Part shown: positions 56,901 through 64,000 of the stretch, piece after piece | Layout of the letters: the number at the start of each line of letters is the position of its first letter | Position numbering within the stretch: the stretch's first letter is position 1 | DNA from: Mytilus galloprovincialis | Taxonomy: Eukaryota; Mollusca; Bivalvia; Mytilida; Mytilidae | DNA: 64,000 nt | NCBI RefSeq assembly: GCF_965363235.1 | Contig: NC_134845.1 | Span: 63,703,261 to 63,767,260 of the forward strand | Direction of reading: 5' to 3' | Translations under genes and position numbers: made by a program | The notes under the pieces: generated by a model | What the model was told of the DNA's origin: nothing | Seen by the model: the letters and a program-made list of their open reading frames with translations, nothing else | Databases searched by the model: none

Positions 56901-58532
56901 TTGACTTACAATGGTTTCCCTTTTTATTAAATTGTTATTTGGATGAAGAGTTGTCTCATTGGCACTCACACCGCATCTTCCTATATCTACTAAATATTGT
57001 CATTTTTTCAACTTTGATATAACCAGTATTTTTACATTTCCCTTTAATTTCAATTATCATAGGAATAAATAACAATACCATAATATAAATTTAAAAAAAA
57101 TAATTGATGACATTACACTTAATTGTTTTATAGAAAAACATCCGGGAAAACATCCTTAAGATATTGCATACTTGCCACCTTGTATAGTATATTGTGGGAA
57201 GGTGCAAAGTGGTGTTTTCCGTGAAATCTGCCTTTATTTCTTTTTCCGTCTTGGCCTACGCAGTATTTACCACGGTACTTAAGCATTAATTATGAACAGT
57301 TTTTTCATGCATATATATAAAATTATATATAAAATTTGAAGGCCACAAATTCAGCTACGTTAAAAAGTTCTTGAATATAAACAAGAACATGTATTAATTA
57401 TTAATTTAATTGTGATTAAAACAAAAATATATAATTTAAAGAGAACAGAACTTGTATTCACGAAGATTCGAATTAAGGTGTGAAAAAGACTGGTGTCTAT
57501 TACTTTTACTGTCTTCCTATTAATGAAATGTTTATAATACGTTATAAATGACAGTACTCTTTTAACCTGTAAAATACCATGCATGATATTCAGTGTTTCT
57601 GCATACAAGAAATATCGGGTATGAATTCATGCATACCTTTAAAATGAGCATGCCGAAGTGTTGCATAAGCATATGGACAATCTTATAGTTGAAACAATAA
57701 AAACTACACAGTCATTTCCCGTGTTTAAAATAGTGATTATTTTTTTTTAACCGTAAACTTTTATAGTCTAATCATCATCTTGTAATGTTATTTTATTTAA
57801 GTCAATGTATTAACCTTAACGGTGTTATAATTCCGTAACATGTATGATATTTACTTGTTTTTTTCCGTTGTTTTTACTTTTATCTGTTGAAAAAAAAAAT
57901 ATTTTAACAAAACTTAAGCTTGGGATCACGAAACAAACTATTCTTCATAGGGAGACAACTGAATTTTACTCTCAATGGCAATTTTTTTCCTCTGAAATAA
58001 TCAAATCAATGGCGTATTGGGTGAGTTTTTTTTAAAAGAAAATCATTGGTTCCAAAGAATAACATTGTCGCACGAGAACGCACAAAAGGAAAAAAAGAAC
58101 ACTTCCATAAACATGATAATACCTAAGCAGTAAAGTAAGGTTTTAAAGTTTCTTCTCCTCGTTATACATTTTAAAAATGTGAAACTTATATCGTGGTTAT
58201 GCAATTTTCCATGTGTTTAATATTCCTTCTGGTATATATTTGACTTTGGGTATAAAACACACCTTTCTCGTTTGTTCCTAAAATATTCAAAATTCAAAAT
58301 TCGACTTTGAACTCCTATTGAAACTATTACTCCAATTTTTAAACTCGATCTGTAACTTAATTTCTGACTGAAACTTGAACTCAATCTCGATAATCAATTG
58401 CTGGTTAGCATACATTTAATATATCCAGTAGTTTTTTAGTTGTCTTCAATTTCAAATGATCATGTGAAAACATACTAAAACAGATAACTGATTTTGTATA
58501 AACATATCCTAAATATTTAACATACCTGCCAT
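54000..58532 (-). CDS. cGAS-like receptor (Mab-21 family nucleotidyltransferase)
   Basis: Two exons on the minus strand: 58532-58526 (ATG GCA G, then donor gtatgt) and 55738-54000. They join in phase to give 581 residues starting MADNVTQNISIALYRF. The second exon follows a 'ttattacag' acceptor. Family sense: these enzymes sense nucleic acid and make a cyclic dinucleotide that activates STING; bivalves are known for large expansions. Visible: 'GSFGEGLEMRGSDLDIM', with the GS turn at 53-54 and metal-binding Asp65 and Asp67, and a third acidic residue, Asp158, in 'KMDIALCLRCK', so all three catalytic acids are present. The helical Mab-21 part has 'HGVLFVPIGVKGSPKEHLEW', 'FTHTQLLCYALLKILLKD' and 'LCSYFLKIIIFWISEE'. 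The last 200 residues look helical and are unassigned. Ligand and product cannot be read from sequence. Intron 1 holds a family A repeat. Confidence 0.85.
55805..55935. repeat. Copy of the sequence at 196-335
   Basis: Shares 'ctatgaagttt' and 'tcatatgcactac' blocks in the same order as the left edge of the window. It lies in intron 1 of the cGAS-like gene, just upstream of exon 2. Confidence 0.5.
56640..56985 (-). repeat. Repeat family A copy in intron 1
   Basis: An inverse copy: 'ctttatagcttgttgttcgg', 'gttgaaggccgtacattgac' and 'gagttgtctcattggcactc' in order. The open frame of 89 residues here is repeat-derived. Confidence 0.7.
57160..57250 (-). pseudogene. Decayed duplicate of the cGAS-like first exon
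   Basis: In minus sense this stretch repeats the surroundings of the real first exon at 58,510-58,605: a purine run, 'aaggcagatttca', then 'acaaggtggcaagtatgc' where the real exon has 'acaagatggcaggtatgt'. The start codon is GTG instead of ATG and the donor is shifted (GT follows GCA A). It is a tandem copy about 1.35 kb away inside intron 1 that cannot start translation the same way. Confidence 0.6.
57300..58480. other. Rest of intron 1 of the cGAS-like gene
   Basis: AT-rich, no gene, no clear terminal repeats. Confidence 0.4.
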
Positions 58533-58590
58533 CTTGTTTAGTTTGTTGAGGAAGAAAAACGAAGATGAGTTTTCAATGAAATCTGCCTTC

Positions 58591-58601
58591 GTTTCCTTTT
58601 C
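58591..58601 (-). promoter_or_regulatory. IRF/ISRE-like element before the cGAS-like gene
   Basis: Minus sense GAAAAGGAAAC fits the GAAANNGAAA core bound by interferon-regulatory factors, about 60 bases upstream of the ATG. The decayed exon duplicate has GAAAAAGAAAT at 57,236-57,246 in the matching place. Bivalves have IRF-family proteins, so regulation is plausible, but purine runs also arise by chance. Confidence 0.35.
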
Positions 58602-58917
58602 CTTTTAAAACGTCACAATAATACTTACACATTACTAAAGCAATATTTTGTATAAATGATAAGTAGGTTACACAAATATAGATTTTTGTTTAAATGTAGA
58701 CTTCTTTTATATTATGATTTACATACTATTTTCATATCAAGTGCTTTTGTATGTAATCGTCCATGTGAAAACAGAACGTATCATGAATAAAGTTTAATCT
58801 CAAATACAAATTGAAGAATTTAAAGGAAAATATCTGAAGTTATTTTATACCTGCAGTAAAGTCACGTTTAAAAACGTGGTTAGAAATAAAATCTACGATG
58901 AAATGTAACTTATGACT

Positions 58918-59333
58918 TAAGGATGTACTTAGGTGATTAAAGGTAAAATTAAATATATCAAGAATTCAAAATTGATAATTTAAGCTGGAAGAGTATTAGT
59001 TATGGATCAAAATAAGCTAAAAATATGGATAGGTCATGGAGCTCCTTTTCGAAATATTTGATTTATAACATAAAGCGGGAAAAGGATGACTCAGACTTTT
59101 ACCTTATATTTGCATCGGTATTTTTGGGGTCTCAAATCGAAAGACAGAAACTCCAGAATCTGCTTAGATTTTGTCAAATGGCCTTTTATGAGCTATTAAC
59201 AATGATTAAGTCTTATGTTAAAAGATAAATAGGTGTTATTGGGCACATTATTTTACCTTGTATCGTATGCAAAAACACCAAGGAGTCCGAACATTTGACA
59301 CTTATTCCAAAACCTCACCTAAGTACATCCTTA
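58918..59333. mobile_element. N-family MITE with 19-base perfect ends
   Basis: TAAGGATGTACTTAGGTGA at the left is perfectly inverted at the right end (59,315-59,333). The first ten bases equal the L-family end, so the two families may share a transposase source. The interior frame at 59,025-59,228 is not a recognised protein. Confidence 0.75.
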
Positions 59334-60100
59334 CGGAAAAGGGTTGGTGTACTTGCAAGGAAGGATCAAGTGTAAAAACGACTGGTGCCAGATCTTTCTT
59401 TGTTTTTATACATGGAAATTCAACCGTTGCACTTATACCGGTATCTTAAGAAAATGAAGATTCTACTTCTTCTACCACTTAGTGACCACCGTCAACAGGT
59501 TGACTATCCTGTCACGGTTAGGTGTGCACTTGCAAACTTAACAAGTTCAAATAATAATTTAAACAAAAATGAAAAATTTTGTGCTGTACATAACATTTAT
59601 ACATGTTGCAAATAAAAACATGGAACTTGAAATTTAATGTGCATGCAGTGGGCTCTTGAACGAGTCAAGACTTTCTGCAGCGGTCACTGAGGCAGGTAAG
59701 GAGTTTAAATCTCTTATTGCACATGGATAGAAGAAATCTTACCTGATGCTGGTATTGCATGATGGTATTTGGAAAGAGTGAGCACTCATATGTCTTGATA
59801 ATCTATCTGGTGGTATTAGTTTGTCGCCAGCATCAATCTTTACTTCCTCATTTGAGATTTTATATTTTCTTCTTGTAGTTTTATCGACGTTATTTGATCT
59901 CAGGTGAAACGTTGTTTCATTGACAATTACATCCCTTCCCTTTTCTGTCCTCTTTTTTCTCCTTTTACGTTTTTAAAGAAGGGACATTGAAAGTGACACT
60001 AAAAATTTAAATCTCGATAATATGGCCATAATTATATGAAGATTTAGAAACATAATTTTGATTATTCTAAAATTGCAGTATCGAAAATATTTTTAAGCGT
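59334..60100. other. Intergenic with one short dispersed repeat
   Basis: 59,935-60,000 ('ccttttacgtttttaaagaa', 'gggacattgaaagtgacac') matches 44,390-44,450 in the BiP 5' intron. Otherwise nothing recognised. Confidence 0.5.
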
Positions 60101-60444
60101 AATTATATAATTTGGTTCACAAATTTGAATTTTGTGAACGGAGTTACACTTACCTGATAGGTTTACATAATTGGATATTCTCTCCGGTATTTGGTCTTAT
60201 CTCGCTCAAGCGCTTAGCTGATCTTTTAAAAATCATCTACATCTATATCAGTTAAGCGCTTAGAACCTCAGTTTTCTCCGGCGAAAATCCAGCTGAATTC
60301 ACCAAAAGAAATTACTGAGGGGAGGAGGTGGGTAGTATATCAGGTAAGTGTAACTCCGTTCACAAAATTCAAATTTGTGAACCAAATTATATAATTTTAT
60401 ATTCACTCCGTTACACTTACCTGATAGGTTTACATAATTGGATA
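60101..60444. repeat. Terminal inverted and direct repeats of the DIRS element
   Basis: A perfect 59-base inverted repeat (60,101-60,159 and 60,338-60,396) brackets about 178 bases. A 34-base direct repeat starting 'ttacacttacctgatagg' occurs at 60,144-60,177 and 60,411-60,444. DIRS elements are known for inverted termini and an internal complementary region rather than plain LTRs; this layout fits, though the exact element border is uncertain. Confidence 0.75.
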
Positions 60445-60774
60445 CATCCAGAATTCAAAGCAGTACTTTGTTCTGTGGTTGGTAGTAATTTCTTGTTCAA
60501 TTTTTATATATACACTGTACATTTTTAAAACAATAAAATCACTCCTCCTCTTCTCCATGTAAAATATCATCCATTATTTACACTAATATTAAAATGAATA
60601 TTCTGTTTTCTATCATTCAAACACTTTGTAGTCTATATTCATCATCTAAAATTCCATCGCATCTCGTCGGAAATGAGGATTTCAATATCTATATATTATA
60701 TACATGAATGTACAATATTTTTTTTTTTAATGTTTATTTTATATATTTTTTCTTTCTTTTTTCTTATTCAACAA

Positions 60775-61690
60775 TTAAGATAAAACGCTTGGTTCTAGAT
60801 TTCTCAAATAGAATTTCGTGAAAGTAGACTCTCTACTCCAGTCTGCTGCTTCCATGATGGATTTCATAGATGAACCATTAAATAGGGCCCATGAAGGACC
60901 AATAGCTCTTGTACTATGCGCCTTTACAGACTTATTTTTGTCATTATATGCCATTTGGATGGTTTGGACAATCCAATTCGAAATTGTCTGACTAGAGACC
61001 GGGTTGTGCGGACTATTTACACTTAAAAACAGTTTACTGTTACTTCTGTCACAATTACGGAAGTTATCTGTCATTTTTAAATAATAAAACAATGACCTTT
61101 TCGGATTCAATAATTTGTTGTCCTTAAAACTTGGAACAAATATTTTTGAACCATTATGTCCAGGACGATCCTGCTTTGAAAGGCCTTCTCTAATGAAAAA
61201 CACACCAGTACTATGTACACTAATATTACCATCTCCTATTCTCAATGCTTGAAGATCACTACAGCGTCTGAAAGAAGTAATAGCAATTAAGAAAATAGTT
61301 TTCCAAGTAACATATTTTAAAACACTGTTTTTCATTGGTTCAAATGGACTTTTTTGTAACATGTCTAAAACTTTCCGAAGATCCCATTCAGGTAAAAGTT
61401 TAATTTTAGGTGGTCTTGAATTGAATACACCTTTTAAAAGTCTTATTATGTATGGATGTTGGCCTACAGGAATTTTTTCTATAGGCGGTAAGACTGTAGA
61501 TAACATGGACCTATATCCAGCTATTGTTCTATATTGAAGTCCCTTAGTAAACAGACCTGTCAAAAAATCTGCTACCTCTGTCAAAGAGGCAGTATAGGGA
61601 TCAATTTCCCTTTCATTACACCAGCTACAGAATTTTTTGAATTTGCCAGAATAATCTTTTTGAGTTCCTGCCCTCCATGAGGCAGACAGT
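60775..61690 (-). CDS. Tyrosine recombinase domain of the DIRS element
   Basis: The N-terminal core-binding part ('EVADFLTGLFTKGLQYRTI') and catalytic part ('FRRCSDLQALRIGD', 'KAHSTRAIGPSWALF', 'ADWSRESTFTKFYLR') carry the Arg, His-x-x-Arg and Tyr landmarks of the family. It is the element's own recombinase, used in place of an integrase. Confidence 0.8.
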
Positions 61691-62169
61691 AATTGTCTAG
61701 TGTCCTTAGAAAAGCCTCTCTTTTTAAAGAGTCTGTTGATAGAGGCCATACAGTTAGATTGAATATTTCTGGATTTGGATGATAAATCCGTGATTCTGGC
61801 TGGTGTAAAAGATTGCTTTGAATTGGAATTTTTAAAGGGTAATCTACCAGTAATTTCAACAGGTCTGGGTACCAAGGTCTTCTTGGCCAATGTGGTGCTA
61901 TTAGAAGAATTTGACACCTGTACTGGGACATGTGTTGTAGAATTTTTGGTATTAGGCACATTGGAGGATATGCATACCCGAACAGATTCTGCCATGGAAT
62001 TGACAGTGCGTCTAGAGCATAAGCTTGATTGTGAGGAAACCACGTGCAAAAAAATTTTGTTTGTTTGTTGAGGATTGATGCAAACAGATCTATTGTTGGT
62101 GACCCTAGCTTTAGGAATATTTTTTGTACTATAGATCTTTCTAGTGTCCATTCTGTGTGTCTTATTTTG

Positions 62170-63430
62170 TTTCTCGACAATAAATCCGCTAGAATGTTTG
62201 CTTTGCCCGCAATGTGGGCTGCTTTCAATTGAATCTGATGATCGATTGCCAAATTCCATAATTCCCAAGTTTTTTGACAAAGAATCATTGATTTGGTCCC
62301 CCCTTGACGATTGATGTATTGTACCACCGTTGAGTTGTCGCAACGTATTAATACATTTTTCCCCCTCAATTGGGATAAGAAGTGTTTTATCGTTCTTATC
62401 ACTGCTTCCATTTCTAAGCAGTTGATATGGAGTTTTTTCTCCGATAGGTTCCAGGTTCCTTGTGCTATCTGAGTCCCCATGTGACCTCCCCAACCCACTG
62501 ATGTTGAGGCATCTGTTGTCATAGTGGCATGGGTTTCCCAATGTTTCAATGATCTCCCCTTTTTTATGTTGGTTTGATCTAACCACCATTTTAGATGGCT
62601 TCTTAGATGTGCAGTAATTGGGACTTTGAACTCCAGATTCTGTGAAACTGATTTCCAAATTTCAACAGATGTATTTGAACAGGTCTCATGTGTAATCTTG
62701 CATTGGGAATTATTTCTAAGCAGGATGACATTATCCCTAGAAGGTGAAGAAAATCTCTGGCTATTACTTGATTTTGAAGGATCATTGCCTGGGATGAAGT
62801 TATTAATTTGGACGTTCTTTCCACTGTTGGCAAAACGATCCCCAGATCCAAGAGAAACATTGCCCCTAAGTATGTTATCTGTTGTGATGGATCCAAAGTG
62901 GACTTTTTTAAGTTTATTATGAATCCTAGTTCGACAAGGAGATTGAGTACTAATTCTCGATCTAATATTAATTGATTTTTTTCCTGATTCAGAAGGAACC
63001 AGTCGTCTAGATAGACAACCAGTCGTATGCCCCTTGACCTTAAATGGTCAGCTACTACTGCCACAATTTTTGTAAAAACTCTTGGGGCTGAGGTTGGACC
63101 GAAAGGTAGAGCCTTGAACTGAAGAGCTCTCCCGTTTTTTAGACAAAACCTCAGATATTTCTTGTGCGTTTTGTAAATTGGGACGTGTAAATATGCGTCC
63201 TTTAAGTCCAGACTGATTCCCCAATCTCCTTGTTTCACCAGATTGAGAACCGTAGAAAGAGAATCCATTTTGAAATGTTGTTTTCGGAGATACCTGTTGA
63301 GGGGTTTTAAATTTATTACTGGTCTCATGTCCCCTGTTTTCTTGGGGACAAGAAAAAATGTGCTGTAAAAACCGTTTTCTATTTCGTTCAGAGGTACATA
63401 TTCTACAGCTTCTTTTTGTACTAGCTCTCT
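62170..63430 (-). CDS. Reverse transcriptase and RNase H of the DIRS element
   Basis: RT landmarks include 'RPVINLKPLNRYL', 'SLDLKDAYLHVPI', 'LPFGPTSAPRVFTKI' and the 'VYLDDW' box. RNase H follows with 'MTTDASTSVGWGGHMG', 'INCLEMEAVIRTI' and 'VLIRCDNSTVVQYINRQGG'. The RT-RNase H order matches DIRS elements. Given as a region, not as a single corrected reading frame. Confidence 0.8.
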
Positions 63431-64000
63431 TACTTCTGTATCTAAAATATCTAGATCTTTTGCAGATACACAGGTGTATTTTATTCCTGTGTTCTTTGGA
63501 ATCTCTTAGAATTCCAGTTTGTAACCCTCTTTTATAACAGAAAGCACCCATTGATCGTCTGTTATTTGTTCCCATTTTTTCAGAAAATAAATTAGACGTC
63601 CCCCAACAGGTATCTCCGGATGACAAGCCATGATATTGCTTACCTTTAAATAGTCATTTTCTTTGTTTGTTTTTTCCCTGGTTGCCCCATGAGGGACGAA
63701 AATTAGTTCCTGTTTTCTCGAACTTATTGTCACTCTTGTCAGGTCTGGAAACAGTGCTTGTTCTCTGAAAAGGACGCTGAGTACTTGGAGTTGATTTAAA
63801 ACTGTTCTGATTAACATTTTGTTTCACACGTTTTGCTTGCCAATCATTAGAAGCAGTGTTTTTTCTTTTACCCAGAAAAGACCCAGGTTTATTTCCAATA
63901 TGTAACTCAGGAAGAAATTCCTTAAGTTGTTTGTCTTTTTCTATCCTATCTTTCAAGGTTTTTTCAAACTTGTCACCAAACACTCCACTGCTTGAAAGTG

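Larger units (their letters stand above)
60101..64000 (-). mobile_element. DIRS-type tyrosine-recombinase retroelement, cut by window edge
   Basis: Minus-strand order is Gag-like region (about 63,430-64,000, continuing past the edge), reverse transcriptase (about 62,600-63,430), RNase H (about 62,170-62,550) and tyrosine recombinase (about 60,775-61,690), followed by inverted repeats at 60,101-60,396. Having a tyrosine recombinase and no integrase or protease marks the DIRS order; overlapping frames are usual in this family. The visible part looks largely whole, which suggests a fairly recent insertion, but the 5' end is out of view and activity cannot be judged. Confidence 0.85.

Noticed and set aside
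61775-62232. Plus-strand frames of 62-98 residues inside the DIRS element
   Set aside because: Antisense shadows of the recombinase and RNase H regions.
63048-63626. A separate 192-residue minus-strand protein
   Set aside because: It is out of frame with the reverse transcriptase region it overlaps and shows no domain; treated as a shadow frame of the DIRS element.

Overview
The window looks like nuclear DNA of a marine bivalve, most likely a Mytilus-type mussel. It is AT-rich and its genes are split by ordinary GT-AG introns. Intergenic and intronic DNA is packed with short dispersed repeats that I associate from memory with mussel genomes; no database was searched. The gene set fits: proteins with a farnesoic-acid-O-methyltransferase-type (FAMeT) domain plus a PAN/apple domain, an invertebrate alpha-galactosidase, BiP, and a Mab-21/cGAS-like nucleotidyltransferase.

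Layout. 1-22 kb holds three copies of a FAMeT-PAN gene: a dead copy (792-1730), an intact three-exon gene (7216-11297) and a third copy (19242-20669) that has lost its signal-peptide exon. The second and third lie in a tandem segmental duplication (about 6110-14165 and 14797-21897), which gives before/after pictures of several transposon insertions. A 2.8 kb element with long inverted repeats lies at about 1960-4735. 22.8-25 kb has a 5'-truncated reverse transcriptase with tandem repeats behind it, then a hairpin-bearing MITE. 27.7-38.1 kb is a seven-exon alpha-galactosidase/alpha-N-acetylgalactosaminidase gene with large transposon-like elements in introns 1 and 6. 38-44 kb is gene-poor and rich in MITEs. 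44.8-48.6 kb is a five-exon BiP/GRP78 gene. 54.0-58.5 kb (minus strand) is a two-exon cGAS-like receptor gene whose tiny first exon I located 2.8 kb upstream. 60.1-64.0 kb (minus strand) is a DIRS-type tyrosine-recombinase retroelement running off the right edge.

The genes do not form an operon or one pathway: one lysosomal glycosidase, one ER chaperone, one probable nucleic-acid sensor and a small family of secreted, possibly carbohydrate-binding proteins. The observations most worth follow-up are the cGAS-like gene with its duplicated first exon and IRF-type motif, the alpha-galactosidase with an atypical substrate-recognition loop, and the 1.36 kb element carrying eleven copies of a 14-base motif. 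Exon boundaries were read by eye from splice sites, reading frame and remembered family sequences. Repeat boundaries are approximate unless terminal repeats are stated.
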